DNA of 64,000 bases from Galdieria yellowstonensis. Lineage: Eukaryota > Rhodophyta > Bangiophyceae > Galdieriales > Galdieriaceae. The position numbers and the translations under genes are program-made. Below are positions 10,219 through 22,148 of this stretch, in pieces (the first letter of the stretch is position 1; every line of letters starts with the position of its first letter). The notes beneath the pieces were generated by a model. The model was not told where the DNA came from. It saw nothing but the letters and a program-made list of their open reading frames with translations, and did not search any database. The stretch spans positions 109,729 to 173,728 of the forward strand of contig JANCYU010000047.1 in NCBI GenBank assembly GCA_026122205.1. Direction: 5' to 3'.

Positions 10219-12721
10219 ATGAGGACAGAAGCTGCCAAGCCCAAAGGTTTCTCCAATATTTCGCCACTGTGGAACGACCAACGTTTATATTCAAGTATGG
10301 CGTATTTGACAAAATTCTATCCTTCTTTTAGTATTACTCGCAGTATTCCTAAGAACCACAGTTGTATCGGCTGTTGGCAGAGGAGATGGGTGGATTTTCA
10401 TTCAGCTTTCCTTGGCTCGCCAAATAGAAATAGACCCGCAAGAAAACTCAACAAAGCACTGCTGATTCTTGCTTCCAGAACAAGTGACTGTGGTGAGTTG
10501 GAAGCTGTACCATTCGAGAGTCAGCCAATAGTTCTTAGAGAACTCAAGAGGAATATAAAGTATAACGAAAACGAAAGGACAAGTTCTGTTCCTTCCAGTA
10601 TACTTGGTAAGATAAATGTGAGAGCACTCGACGCGCGGAATCCAGATGGAGCACGAGCAGCAGGAAAAGAACTGGATGATTTGAGAGCTTCAAGAGCTAG
10701 CAAAACACTGCGTGCTTGTTGGACGTTTGTTCGAGAAGTACTGAGTGCGGATAAAAGTCTAGGGTGGAGGTTGTACTTGGCTTTAGTTCTCATGTTCGTG
10801 AGCAAACTGCTTAATATTCTAGTTCCTTTTATTTTAAAGTTAGCAGTGGACAGTTTGACAAGGTCCTTTCAGTCAACGATGGCCTCTACCCGTTCTGTTT
10901 CTACGGTTCTATGGTTATTGATAGGCCATGGAGTTGCTCGTATTTTAGCTATTGGGACACATGAACTTCGAAATGCTCTCTTTGCTCGGGTTGCTCTTGG
11001 AGTTGGTCGAAGAATTACTCGTGCAGCTTTTGCATACCTTCATTCGTTGGATCTATCCTTCCATAATAACTCTCGTACAGGAGCAACAACGCGTATTGTT
11101 GATCGCGGAACCAAATCCATTACTATGATTTTGAGAGCTCTCATCTTTAGCTTTGTGCCATCTTTATTTGAGTTGGGTCTCGTATGCAGTATTCTTTCAT
11201 TTCGCTTTACTTGGCATCTTGCTGCGGTTACAGTAATGTGCTTTGTGTTGTACGTTTGGTATACCGTTCATATCAACAATCAAATGGCCCGAGTTCGAAG
11301 ACTGATGAATGCAGTTGACAACGAAGGTTCAGCAAAATTATCCGAGTCCTTGTTTAGTGCAGAAACTGTGAAAATTTTCAATAATGAAGATTTTGAGCTT
11401 TTGAGATATGATGTTTGTTTGTCTGCATTTGAAGAAGCTTCCGTATTAAATGAGAAGTTGTTAGCTGCCCTCAATGCTGGACAAGGTGCAATATTTTGTA
11501 TAGGACAAACGATAGTACTTGTGCTTTCTTGTTCTCTTTGTTTTCGAGGACTTTTATCCGTGGGTGATGTAATGATGGTTCATACCATGTTACAACAATT
11601 GTGGGTACCTTTAAACTTCATCGGTTGGCAGTATCGTGAATTGAAACAAAGTTTGATCGATATGGAAAATTTGTTGGAACTCTTCCATCGTCGACCCAAG
11701 ATATTAGACAAGGAAGATGCCCGCGATATTATACTGCGAGCTGGAACAGTGAAATTTGAAAATGTATCCTTTTCATATCCTTCGGAGAATGGCAGTACAC
11801 AAGATACCCAGCCGCTATTAAAGAACATTTCTTTCAGTGTTCCTAGCGGGAAGACTTTGGCCATCGTGGGAGAAAGTGGTTCAGGGAAGAGCACTTCTTT
11901 GAGACTTTTGTATCGTTTGTACGAACCCACAGAGGGTCGCATTATGATTGATGAGCAAGACATTCGAAAAGTTTCTCAAAAGTCGCTGAGGAGCTGCATC
12001 GGAATGATTCCTCAGGTTTGTTATCTGGCAACATTGTTCATTGAAAGAGATTAAAATATTTGTGTTTTAGGATACTTTGTTGTTCAATGATACGATTTAT
12101 TTCAACATCGCATATGGAAAGATTGATTCCACTCGAGAGCAAGTAGAACAAGCAGCCAAATTGGCACAAATACATGACACTATTATGAAGATGCCTGAAG
12201 GATATGAGACAATTGTTGGAGAACGTGGAGCGCGATTATCCGGAGGGGAAAGACAACGAGTAGCGATTGCACGCTGTTTGTTGAAAAATCCCACTATTTT
12301 GTTATGTGATGAAGCCACTTCAGCTTTGGATAGCAAAACAGAACAAGAAATTACTCAGGCATTGAAACAATTGGGACAAAATAGAACGTGTATTGTAGTT
12401 GCTCATCGTCTTTCTACGGTTGTCGACGCCGACGAGATATTGGTATTGAGAGATGGTCGAGTAGTGGAAAGAGGGACGCACATGGAACTTTTGGAAGATC
12501 CCGATAGTGCTTATGCCCACATGTGGTCGCGTCAACTACGCGATGTGGAAGTTTCCACCGAGATTGAAGAACCTAGTGAAAATCACCATTATTCAGCCAC
12601 AACAAACGGCTACTACACAACAAGTGAAGAAAGTGTTTCGCATTACAGGAATGTGGACGGTGATGAAGATGAAACGACGCAAACTCCTGTTATCGAAGAA
12701 ACAATCGATAAGAAACTTTAG
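10219..12721 (+). CDS. ATM1: Mitochondrial ATM1/ABCB7-type ABC half-transporter
   Basis: Exons 10219-12015 and 12071-12721, 815 aa. The N terminus is long and basic, suiting a mitochondrial presequence. A six-helix transmembrane domain (about residues 190-500) holds the ATM1-typical segment LHSLDLSFHNNSRTGATTR. The nucleotide-binding domain has Walker A GESGSGKST (about residue 551), a Q-loop at GMIPQ (the splice junction), signature LSGGERQRVAIARC, Walker B ILLCDEATSALD and the switch His in VVAHRLSTV. Atm1 exports a glutathione-linked sulfur or Fe-S species from mitochondria for cytosolic Fe-S assembly, so it works downstream of the NFS1 gene also in this window. The start is the first ATG; upstream codons are open but lack an ATG. 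The intron donor is GTTTGT, not GTAAGT. Confidence 0.93.
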
Positions 12722-12777
12722 TTGTTCATACTACATAAATACAAGAAAAACAAGCAAGAAGAAAATGTTTTTTTCTA

Positions 12778-14491
12778 TCATTGTGGTTTCAGTCTCACGT
12801 CCAAATTACCAGCAAAGTTTCCAATTTCATCCAATGCTCCGTACACAGACTTGAGTTGTTGGGATAAATCTGCCATCGTTGGTTCCGATATAAATTGAAT
12901 AAATTTGAAGTGTGCTTGAGGATATTGTGCTCGTAAAGTGTTCACTGCATTGTGTTCGAAGCATGCATCACCCATCACAATAATATGGTGACAAGCAAAG
13001 GACTCCTTGTCTACCAAAACTGCCTTTTCAAACTTCCAATTGTCCATATCCATAGGAGAAAGGATAATGCTCGACGAATGAGGAGGTCGTTCCTTCTTTT
13101 TCTTTCTTCGATGAAACATATCTAAAGCATAAATAGCTTTTGTCCAATTTCGTTGTGTACAAAAGCGTGAAAGGCTATATTTGATATAAAGAGGCGGTTT
13201 TCCTTCTTTGGTAACTTCACCCACCATGTCTGTCTCTTCATCACTTGTTAGCGCTGGCTGACTTAACTGTAGGATTTCCTTTTTCTCGGTTGCTGTGGCT
13301 GAGAAAAAGTATATCATTAGCTTTAAAAAGGCTGCAGCTTTCCAATCAGAAGGACAACTAGATACAGGTGCACGCGAATCACTCCCGAAAAGATTTCGAG
13401 CACTAACTACTAGCACCTGGAATTGTTCCAGATAAGAATAAACCCTAATGATAAATAAGTATGTAATTCAAGACAGAACATTTGAAAACATACTTTGGCA
13501 TAAAACGCTGGCAAGTCATTTCCACCCAATACGCATCGGCATTGGTAACGATCGCAATATGTCCTCGAGCATTCAATGCCTTTAGAAACAGAGTCACTAT
13601 CGACTCCAACTTGCTCAAGTTACTTCGTTCCTCCTCTGAAAGAAGTTCTACACTATCACAAGACGCTAGAAAGGTTGATGCAAATAAAGTATCATCCCAA
13701 TCTAGCAAAAAGAGTGTGATACCACGTTGTGAATAGGTTGGAAGTTGGTTTAAGCGACTTGCGTCCATTTCATTTGCACTTGCAACTCCTCCATTCAAGT
13801 CACCTGCACGTAAAATATCAGACGAAGTAACAAGGTCACTATCCATCGTTTGAGTAACTTTCCGCAGTTGAGTGGTTACTATTTGGTCGTCTTGTACAAC
13901 CTTTACGTTTAATAAGTTTTTAGGAACACAGCTAGCGCCTTGTGTCCTTTTCACGCAACTCAGACAACGATGTTTTCGTTTCCAAAAACTCCAAAAAGAT
14001 TGCACTGAGTTACCATTCGTTAATTCGGCAACATTTGTTGGAAGTGAAAAGGAACGTCGTTCACGAGACTTTGTCACGTTGTACTTCATATCCATAGGGC
14101 CACGAGTCCCTTCTATTTGAAGCGAACTTGGTTCCGACTTAACAACGTTTCCTGGATTTGAACTTGTCATAGATGGACTCTGCTGGGAGTTTCGTTTCTC
14201 CTCCATCTCTATTTTTCCATTACTGGTTTTGTCATTGTTTACATTTCCTTCCCTATGCACTCTTCTCTTGGCCTCAAGATTCTCCTCACTAGAAACAGGC
14301 ACTTGCGACCGTAACAGTCCACTTCCCAAGTTTAAGATTCTACGGAAAATGTGCCAGTCCCAGAATGAAGAAACAACTTCTTCTGTAGTCTCTTCATCTC
14401 TTTCCGATGTTTCTATTGGAAGGTTGTTACCGTCTACCCTGGGATTTCTGCCGTTTTCGCCTTTCAGTTTTGAGGTAACCACCAAGTCCAT
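12778..14491 (-). CDS. HAD-superfamily-like protein of unknown substrate
   Basis: Exons (minus) 14491-13494 and 13444-12778, 554 aa, one 49-nt intron. The first 230 residues are Ser/Arg-rich and low in complexity. A HAD-like motif I follows, FLLDWDDTLFAS (hhhDxDxT/L), and then a motif II-like hhhT segment in HIAIVTNADAYWVEM. The C-terminal part contains LVVSARNLFGSD, a WKAAAFLKL segment, and IIVMGDACFEHNA, which could supply the acidic motif IV. The HAD fold covers phosphatases, phosphonatases and related enzymes; nothing here identifies the substrate. The splice joins FMPK to VYSYLEQFQVLVV in frame. The gene converges on the ATM1 gene with 56 bp between stops. Confidence 0.7.
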
Positions 14492-15163
14492 CTATGCGCA
14501 TACTCCTAGAAGAGACCCTTTCTCGTTTCACTTGTAAAACAAACAAGTAATAACCTATTCTCTGTGATAAATACTTGGCTTCTCCCTGGGGAACAGAGCT
14601 GAGCAACCCTTTCGTGTACCTTGGAGCTATTTGTGTCGTTTGACAGAGAAAACGACAAATGGATTTGGAAATTCCATTGGAGTAGAATTTGTACTGTACT
14701 GGAGGAGAACTTGCGCGTACTAGAAGATATTCAGAGATTGCTACTTACAAGGTTGTTTTAGGAATATGGAAATGGATATAAAAGAGACTCTTTTGATATA
14801 TAGCTACACCAATATGCGCCCATCATGGAGTGAATAGCCTTTTCTCTCCTCTTCGCAAATATTCGAACAATAGATAATACTGAAACTTGTTGATTTTGGA
14901 AAAAGCCGAATATCACAGAGATAAAGTTGGACCTTTCGATTCCTTGTAGATAACAATTTGAACAAGATGACAATCTATTTGGAAAAAAATGATACTTTCA
15001 TGAGAATACTTTCCTATCTGATTCTGTTCAAGCTTTCTCTTTATTTCATTTGTCTAGTTACTCTCTTTTCATCTTTCATCTCATTTCTATCCTCAAGCTG
15101 CTAAGAGAATATGAAAACAACTTGAAATTCCTCTTATTGATTTTCCTTTGTCTCGGGGGAGCC
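14492..15163. other. Intergenic region with a possible unassigned exon
   Basis: Between the HAD-like gene (minus) and the PAP2-like gene (plus). At about 14608-14757 on the plus strand a short frame reads with protein-like composition (ENDKWIWKFHWSR, then LEENLRVLEDIQRLLLTR) but has no ATG and ends in a stop. A second frame from ATG near 14967 is strongly hydrophobic. Either could be a 5' exon of the downstream membrane protein, but I could not connect them with convincing splice sites. Confidence 0.3.
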
Positions 15164-16173
15164 ATGTCTTATGTTGCTAGTCTTTGCAGGAGAAAAGGGT
15201 TGTATTTTTCGGTGTTAGCTCTCTTAACAGCAAGGTGAGACTTGTATACTCTTCCTATTACTGCTCGATATGAATGGGAGATAGGCTGTTACTAGTTAGT
15301 TCGTACGGAGATATCTTGGATATTTGTGTTGTGGATAGGGCCGTAGAAGACCTTCCGCCTTTGACTAGTTTTGTTATTCCAATTCGCGACTCCTTACTTC
15401 ACAACTATACAGTAGCAACCTTATGGATATTACTCTTCTTATATGTTTTCTCGCGTTCGAACAAGGGAGCTGCCATATTTCTGGTTTCCTTTCTCAGTTT
15501 ATGGTTTCACCTGACATATTGGTTTCTGTTGCTACTGAAAGGGTGGCTGGACGACGCAACTTGTAGTTTTGGACGTTTCTTGGGTCAGCCAAATAGCGTC
15601 AGTGGTCATTATTGCTATTTTACTTATTGTTTTCTGAGTCTCCTTACCCTATTCCAAGTGAAGCTTGGTGATGGGAAACCAAGAAAGAAGCAGCTGGAGT
15701 CGACGTGGTTACACATCTTGGATAATTACGTACTCAAGCTGTTGTTGTCTCTTTTTGTTCTTGGCGGCATAGTCACAGTTTATCGTACTTTCTTTCATGG
15801 ATATCATTCGTTGAGACAAGTGTTGTATGGGATAAGCTTGGGTTGTTTGAGTCATTCGTTGATGGAAACGATATTGTGGGAATATTTCTTGACTGGAAGA
15901 CATGTCTCACTTATCTTGGGTCTTTTGGCTGTGTTATCTCCCAACTTGCTATTTTTCTGTACTCTATTATGGCCTTTTCCTGTATATGGCTATCCTGTGG
16001 GAAGCAAACAAGTCATGGCGCATGTGGTCAATTGGCTCGTTTTATTCATCACTCGAAAAGCATGGACGAATTATGTTCACTCTACGAAAGGAAGAACAAG
16101 GGATGACAATGGAATATGTTTACGTGAACTGGATGCACAGGATATCTTGAAAAACCAAGCCAAAGAACAGTGA
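15164..16173 (+). CDS. PAP2-superfamily integral membrane phosphatase-like protein
   Basis: Exons 15164-15234 and 15285-16173, 319 aa from the ATG at 15164; the 5' end may extend upstream. The protein has several hydrophobic spans. Two of the three PAP2 acid-phosphatase motifs can be seen: an S-x-GH element in GQPNSVSGHYCY and a third motif YRTFFHGYHSLRQVLYG, whose Arg and His with following LRQVLYG closely resemble dolichyl-diphosphatase (DOLPP1: RVYxxYHTxxQVLYG). The family hydrolyses lipid-linked phosphates in ER or Golgi membranes. The first motif (KxxxxxxRP) is not clear, so activity is inferred. The 50-nt intron joins TAR to LLLV in frame. Confidence 0.68.
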
Positions 16174-16426
16174 CAAGTATCAAAGATGTAACGAGAATAA
16201 TACATCGTAGGACTTCCCACGGTTTTTACATCCAAATACGAAACATTCTAAAAGTATATGACAAGGTGTTGAAACCAACAAGACTATATTGGAATTCTCT
16301 TCAAAGAAGCGGTTATTTGTTCAACGACGATAATAAAAGGGAGCAAGGTTGTATGCCGTTGTTTATTCTTGTGTGAAGAGTATTATTCAAGTGTGCTGCA
16401 AGAGAGGAAGAGGAGACCCTGGCGCC

Positions 16427-18364
16427 TCAACGATAATAGTAATAAGAGGTTCCGTATACTGCCTGGGACGGCCAAACGTTTGCACTCGGTACAGTTGTCT
16501 TTCGGTGTCGACGCACTAATAAACATACAGCCATCGTGAATAGTGCCACTCCAAATACTCCTCCAACGACAATCAATACAATACCAAAAATAGGCAACGT
16601 TAGACTAGACGTGCTAGGACTAGTGATAGTTATGTTCCCAGCTCCAGGCACGTTGCTCAAGTTGACACTTTTTACATTTACGGCAGGTCCAAAACCGATG
16701 CGTGCATTGACTCGATCAAAGACCGTATAATAATTTTGTAACAAAACATCACCTAAAATAGATGAAGAACCTCCAGAGGATTGAATACCAAACATATAGT
16801 TTCCATCACCAACAGATACCATATAGCTATGAGGAGGGATGGATATGTTGACATTACCAGATACTTGAATATCGACACTAGGAAGACTCGATATATAACT
16901 GGATGACAAGGAACCAACTAGTGCTTCTCCCTATTCATATGAATATCATGATGATTATCGTATGAAGAATGATAAATTTTCTTACCGAACTATTCCAAAA
17001 TGGATTGCTATGATGAGATTGAAAGTACTTGACGATATCCTTGTAGCAAGTCTCTGGTAAATAAACCAATGTCGTTCCAGTATCGACCACAGAGGTAAAA
17101 CTATTTGAGTATACCGCAGTTCCATCCACAGAAACCGTGTTGACCGTCTTCATTATAGACATATATTCATTTGGAAATATGGGATAGAAACTATCTCTAC
17201 TTACCACTTCATAATACCCAAAATCGCTTTTCCAAAAAGAATTGAGAAAAGGAATATGGAATGTTGCTGCTGGTGATCTTACCTGGATGGCATATCTGTA
17301 TAGGATATACTTCCATTGGTGAAATTTCCATCGACACCTCCAAGTACTAAAACTCCATCGTTTGGATTGAGAAGTACAGAAAAAACATTCGCTATATGTT
17401 TTTCTTGCACAATTGCATCGAAAAGTGGAGTGACGCAAGTAGGATTACAAGCCAACTGACTGGAAGCCATGCCAAGAATTCCACTCACTGAGGTAGGCTC
17501 AAAGTCTAAAGCTGTTTTCAATACACGAGTACTACATTCATTCAATCACTTACTAGGAGACGAGTCTAGAATTCCTCCAAATATTGTATCTACAGATATA
17601 TTGGAAATAGTTACGGTACCTTGCACTAGAACACCGGACGCAAAACCACTTCCATATTCTACTTTTACTCCACACAAGGAAGGGTCTTGTTGCGAACAAC
17701 ACGAAGAAGAATGCTGACAACAATTGCTTGAACTGCAGGAAATAGTTTTTAAGCCGTCGAACTGGAGCCTCTTTTTTGCTTGACAATGACTGCAGTTTGC
17801 AGTTGAAATCAATAAATTGGAACTCCCAGTATCTAGTTGAACGTAATAACTCTCTCCGTTGACCTGTAAAGACACATAGTATTCGGCCACTGCCAGAATA
17901 TAAATTCAACCATAAACTGAAATTGATTCCTTACTATTGACAACGTTTCCCAAAACAACTTGTTCGAAATATCTACCAACTCCCATAGAATTTTTTCTTC
18001 TTGCTAGACCCAAGGGACTATCTCTCTGCATCAATACTGTTTGCTCCAACTGTCTGGACAGAGGTTCTCTCTCCCTGCCTAACAGTTGTCTCCTTCTACT
18101 TTCACTAGATAGAATATTTCTCATAATGTCCTCTCTTCCACGAGGAATTCGATAAGATAAAGGTATGACAATTACAGAGTTTTTTTCCTGCCGTCCTTGG
18201 GTTCGCTCTAGGAAGAATTCGTTTCCTACCTGTTTCACAGTCTGGTGGATACTAAAAGGTGAAGCTGTATGTCCTTGAGAGTCGACACATAAAAACAGAA
18301 AGGTAACAAGAAGAAGCCATAACATAGGCGTCTTAGGTTCCACCTTTCTGAGGAAATCATGCAT
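16427..18364 (-). CDS. Membrane-anchored aspartic endopeptidase (pepsin family A1)
   Basis: Six exons on the minus strand: 18364-17935, 17889-17554, 17505-17283, 17226-17205, 17147-16986 and 16930-16427; 558 aa in frame. A hydrophobic signal segment (MLWLLLVTFLFLCVDS) follows a basic start. After a basic, Arg-rich pro-region come the two catalytic motifs, VQLDTGSSNLLIS and SVVDTGTTLVYLP, with GILGMA and VLVLGGVDGNF between them. The C terminus has a single membrane span (IFGIVLIVVGGVFGVALF) and a short cytosolic tail ending in four tyrosines and an Arg. This type I topology recalls BACE, yapsins and membrane-bound aspartyl proteases rather than soluble pepsins. The 22-nt exon 4 encodes SDFGYYEV and restores the usual YYEV segment. 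An upstream ATG at 18403 is an alternative start. Confidence 0.88.
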
Positions 18365-18791
18365 TCTTTTTTTGCCACACCAATTTTTTTCCAGAAAATG
18401 CATTTTCCATTTTTGGCTTTCGTCATCCAAACAATTCGGAAAAGTTGTTTTGTAGAGACTTTTCAAAGGAAAATGTTTTTCTGCAGTTGTTGGTAAAGCA
18501 AATAAAAAAACCAGTTTGGAGGAGAGTAAAGTGTGCAAGGCCAAGGAGGTTGTTGTACCGTCGCATGCCCCTGTCTTTTCACTCACAGTAGTGCTGACTA
18601 TAAATAGGAAGCAAAATTCACATGCAAAATACGAAAATCTTTTATGGGAGAAAGTTTTTCTATGCTTTCGTGGGCTTATCAATCAAAATAGTATGTCCGT
18701 TCCTAATGCAACCTGTTGAAAATTGTAAACTTGTTGCTACTGCAAAAAGCAATGAGAGTAAAAAAAAAAACAAGATTCCACAAGTCTGCAA

Positions 18792-19520
18792 TGGAAGAAG
18801 ATATCTGTTCACCAGAGTATGGAAATTGACGAAAATTACACCAGCTTTGGTTGAGAGACTTGTACGACCTTTCAGAAGAGTGTTTGGAAACTAAGATTGC
18901 AGAGTTGCTGGGAGAAACGCTCAAATTTGAAAACGAAGAATTCACAACCGAGAACTCTATCTTGACGATTGTCGCCTCAATGTTCAGGCTGAAGAGGTTC
19001 GCGCAAGTTTTTCCTCTTCAGAATCTGCAAGGAGAGTTTCTAGGGTTCTTTTGAGATGGAATCTGATAACACTGTGAAATCGACGGATACAAGGCACGAG
19101 TCGAGCGAATCTTACCATCTATTGCGTTTCAGCGTCCTTTTTTTCAGCTGACGTGATGGGAAAGAGTATATACCTTATCTCATCGCTGTGTTTGCGCAAC
19201 ACTTTAAACATCTCATGCAGTACATGGACAGCATAGCATTTGTTCTTTGTAGGTATTCCGATGAAAATTGCTCATCGATATGCATCACCGCTGTCATTCC
19301 TGAACGCAAAGAATTTTCAATTCCTTGGGCCATTTTCACCCGAGGAAGCCTGGTTGTGAACACTTGGAAGGTGTTCCAATAAAACATGCCATCTTTTTAC
19401 GTTTGAAACATGCGATATAAAACTTTCAGACAAGTGCGTGAGAGTTTTCTTGTGGATATAGAGCCTCATAATTTCAGATAACGATTATCTTCATTTTCCG
19501 ATTTTACGCACGTTTAACAT
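18792..19520 (+). pseudogene. Crinkler/RHS-like P-loop NTPase relic
   Basis: Pieces of this region, in different frames, align in order with the intact gene at 49.1-51.3 kb. WKKI...MEIDENYT matches WHKI...MKIDKRYT; LSEECLETKIAELLG matches LSEECSQTKVADLLG; FAQVFPLQN matches FGEAFPLQN. Then come a Walker A remnant DVMGKSIYL (intact gene: GLGKSVYL), VFAQHFKHLMQY (VFARHFQIPVQY), a LNAKNF...GPF segment, GVPIKHAIF (GVPMKLAVF) and a Walker B remnant LVDIEPHNF (IVDEHHTLW). Several frameshifts and stops separate these, so the copy is dead. It is inverted relative to the intact copy and about 30 kb away, showing that the family has spread along this arm. Confidence 0.82.
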
Positions 19521-19689
19521 GCTTACTTTTATGAAGAACATGCTCATTGTTTCTTTTGATCAACAACTTTGATAGAATACTTGTAAATTCCTTGTCGTAG
19601 GCCTACAGAATCAAAAATCTGGCTGCAAAAGTTGCTGTCTGCTGCCGTGAAGAGGTGCCATTGGGAATTGCCGACGGGATCAAGTACGA

Positions 19690-21258
19690 ATGCAGACGAC
19701 GACTGCAACTCCGGTTGTTGCCTTTGTAAATAAAGTAGAATATGTAAAACATAATGACAAAAATAGATACTTTCGTGAAAAGAGAAAATTTGTGTCCTTG
19801 AAGCCTGAAAAGAGGTTTTCCTTTCCAGAGTGTGTCGTAGAGAATGGAATAGCTTCATCAAACGTTACCAGAAAGACTGTGGACTTGAAGGAAAAGGAAC
19901 CTCTTACTCCAAGAGATTGGTCTGTGGATTCATGGAGAGGGAAACCTGCAAAGCAGTTACCTACTTATCCTAGTCAGGAGGAAGTGGAAAAGGTAGTGTC
20001 TTACATCAAGCACTTGCCACCATTAGTACAAGCAGAGGAAGCAAAGCTCTTGCGATATAGACTGGCTGAAGTATGTAGAGGAAGAGGGTTTGTTTTGCAA
20101 GGAGGAGACTGTGCAGAGTCTTTGGAAGAGAGTACTGACGGGGTCCGAGACACTGTACGGGCTCTGTTCAAGATGGCAATGATTCTCATGTGGGGTAGTT
20201 TGGAACCAGTTGTAAAGATTGGAAGAATTGGTGGTCAGTTTGCAAAGCCTAGAAGTGATGACTGGGAGGAACAAGACGGTCAAAGACTGCCTTGTTATCG
20301 CGGGGACATAGTAAATGGCGCCCCTTTTGACTTGGCTAGCAGAACTCCTGATCCCAAGAGAATGTTGGCAGCGTATCAGCATTCAGCAGCTACCACCAAT
20401 CTTGTAAGGGCTTTGGCTTCTGGAGGATTTGCTGATCTTCGGAACGTAAAGTCTTGGGGAATGGATTGGGCTTCCAAAACTGAAAAGGGAAAGGCTTATT
20501 TGGATACCGCTGAAAGAATTGAAGAAGCTGTACGTTTTTGGGAGACTTGCGGAGTGAGTTCCCAGGATCCTATTATTTACTCGACAGAAGTATACACATC
20601 TCATGAAGCCTTGTTGTTGCCTTATGAAGAAGCATTATGTAGACGAGACCCTTTAACAGGTGATATGTATGCAACTTCAGGTGCCTTTATTTGGATAGGA
20701 GAAAGAACGAGAGATTTGGATGGAGCTCATGTTGAGTTTGCGAGAGGAGTTGCAAATCCTATTGGAGTGAAAGTCGGTGCTGGAATGCAAGTGGATGAAC
20801 TTTTGCGTCTATGTGATGTTTTGAATCCTCGAAATGAAATGGGAAGACTTACGTTAATAACAAGAATGGGATCGAAAAATTTAGCTTCCAAGTTACCACA
20901 GCTAGTTCGAGCACTAAAGAAGGAAGGTAGACATGTTGTATGGATAACAGATGCTATGCACGGAAATACATACAAGACGAGTTCTGGAGTAAAGACGAGA
21001 TCTTGGAACCATATTTTAGAAGAAGTTCGAGACTTTTTTGCTGTACATCAGGCAGAGGGTACTCGAGCAGGAGGTGTTCACTTTGAAATGACAGGGAAGG
21101 AAGTAACGGAGTGTGTAGGAGGTATGATAGATTTGAAAGCGGAGTCTTTATCAAAGAGATATGAATCCTTGTGTGATCCTCGTCTTAACTTGTCGCAGAG
21201 TCTAGAACTTGCTTTTGAGATTGCGGAAATATTAAAGAAGCAACGACAAGTCAAGTAA
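19690..21258 (+). CDS. 3-deoxy-D-arabino-heptulosonate-7-phosphate synthase, class II (plastid)
   Basis: Intronless, 522 aa. It condenses phosphoenolpyruvate with erythrose-4-phosphate, the first step of the shikimate pathway to aromatic amino acids. The class II (plant/microbial AroA-II) type is shown by WSVDSWR...QLPTYP at the start of the domain, the metal/substrate motif LQGGDCAES, KIGRIGGQFAKPRS, YRGDIVNG, PDPKRML and SPHE-like TSHEALLLPYE, GERTRDLDGAHVEF, then WITDAMHGNT and GGVHFEMTG. About 75 residues precede the catalytic domain and are basic, Thr/Lys-rich, fitting a plastid transit peptide. The start is the only upstream in-frame ATG at the domain edge. No frameshifts. Confidence 0.96.
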   Translation: MQTTTATPVVAFVNKVEYVKHNDKNRYFREKRKFVSLKPEKRFSFPECVVENGIASSNVTRKTVDLKEKEPLTPRDWSVDSWRGKPAKQLPTYPSQEEVEKVVSYIKHLPPLVQAEEAKLLRYRLAEVCRGRGFVLQGGDCAESLEESTDGVRDTVRALFKMAMILMWGSLEPVVKIGRIGGQFAKPRSDDWEEQDGQRLPCYRGDIVNGAPFDLASRTPDPKRMLAAYQHSAATTNLVRALASGGFADLRNVKSWGMDWASKTEKGKAYLDTAERIEEAVRFWETCGVSSQDPIIYSTEVYTSHEALLLPYEEALCRRDPLTGDMYATSGAFIWIGERTRDLDGAHVEFARGVANPIGVKVGAGMQVDELLRLCDVLNPRNEMGRLTLITRMGSKNLASKLPQLVRALKKEGRHVVWITDAMHGNTYKTSSGVKTRSWNHILEEVRDFFAVHQAEGTRAGGVHFEMTGKEVTECVGGMIDLKAESLSKRYESLCDPRLNLSQSLELAFEIAEILKKQRQVK

Positions 21259-21353
21259 GAGATAAGAAATAAAAGTGTGCTCTCCGATTGTTTTTGGGTC
21301 GAAAATGGCAACGGACACATAACGTTGTTATTGATTTGAAGCGATGTGAAGAT

Positions 21354-22118
21354 ATGATGACTGATCAGGAAAGCTATTGTTTGGATAAGAACAGGAGGAA
21401 TAATAGTGCACTTCCCGAGTCCAACGTGGAAATATCCATCGACGATGTAATAGAACGAGACCTTGACAAGTCCTACCTTTCGGAGTTTGCTGAAGAAGAA
21501 CAACAAGAGCAACAACAAAGGGAACTAGAGAAATACGCTCTCACGAAAGAATCTTCCAACGCTAAAAATGCCAAAACTTTGGCTTGGCACAACTTTATAC
21601 AAAAGAAAAAGACTATTGACCCTCAATATGTAAGCAGTAGAAGGATAAGGGAGAGGGAGAGACTTCGCAAGAAACGAGAATGTAGAAGGCGCAGGCAGCT
21701 TGAGTCTGCGGAATATAGTTCGAAGGATTGCTTCGTTACTAGCATTCATTCTCTGACGCACAGTGACTTAGATTTTCCTGAAAAGTATTCTTCAACGCGC
21801 AAGTCGAATATTCAGGAACAGCTTTGTGTCACAGAAGAACGAATTAGAAACTTGAAACAGCTATTGTGGGAAAATCTGAAATATGCAGACTGTGCTAGTA
21901 CAAAAAATACTTGTATTTCTTCCCTTGAAGAACGTGTGAGGGATGCAATGGCTACTTTAGAAAGTGCAGAAAGAAACTTGCGTTGGTTATCAAAGCAGTT
22001 GGAGAATTTTACAGCTGCTGTTGATAATTTATCGCATGTTGTAGAGTCTGTTGGTGAAAAAATGGAGTCGTCGTTATTATTACATCAACCACAAAGTATT
22101 CATCCTTTCTTCCGATAA
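21354..22118 (+). CDS. Coiled-coil protein, unknown
   Basis: Single-exon ORF of 254 aa starting at MMTDQESY, 95 bp after the DAHP synthase stop. It shows an acidic/Gln-rich run (EEEQQEQQQRELEKY), a strongly basic Arg-rich block (RRIRERERLRKKREC) and C-terminal heptad-like helices (LEERVRDAMATLESAERNL...). There is no signal peptide or membrane span. I do not recognise the family. The next gene begins only 30 bp after its stop, on the same strand, so their transcription units probably overlap. Confidence 0.62.
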   Translation: MMTDQESYCLDKNRRNNSALPESNVEISIDDVIERDLDKSYLSEFAEEEQQEQQQRELEKYALTKESSNAKNAKTLAWHNFIQKKKTIDPQYVSSRRIRERERLRKKRECRRRRQLESAEYSSKDCFVTSIHSLTHSDLDFPEKYSSTRKSNIQEQLCVTEERIRNLKQLLWENLKYADCASTKNTCISSLEERVRDAMATLESAERNLRWLSKQLENFTAAVDNLSHVVESVGEKMESSLLLHQPQSIHPFFR

Positions 22119-22148
22119 GACGGACATTTTCTTGTCGTCGGCTTTGGG

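Noticed and set aside
19544..19861. 105-codon minus-strand ORF overlapping the start of DAHP synthase
   Set aside because: Antisense to a certain gene, no recognised motif, no supported upstream exon; treated as a shadow.
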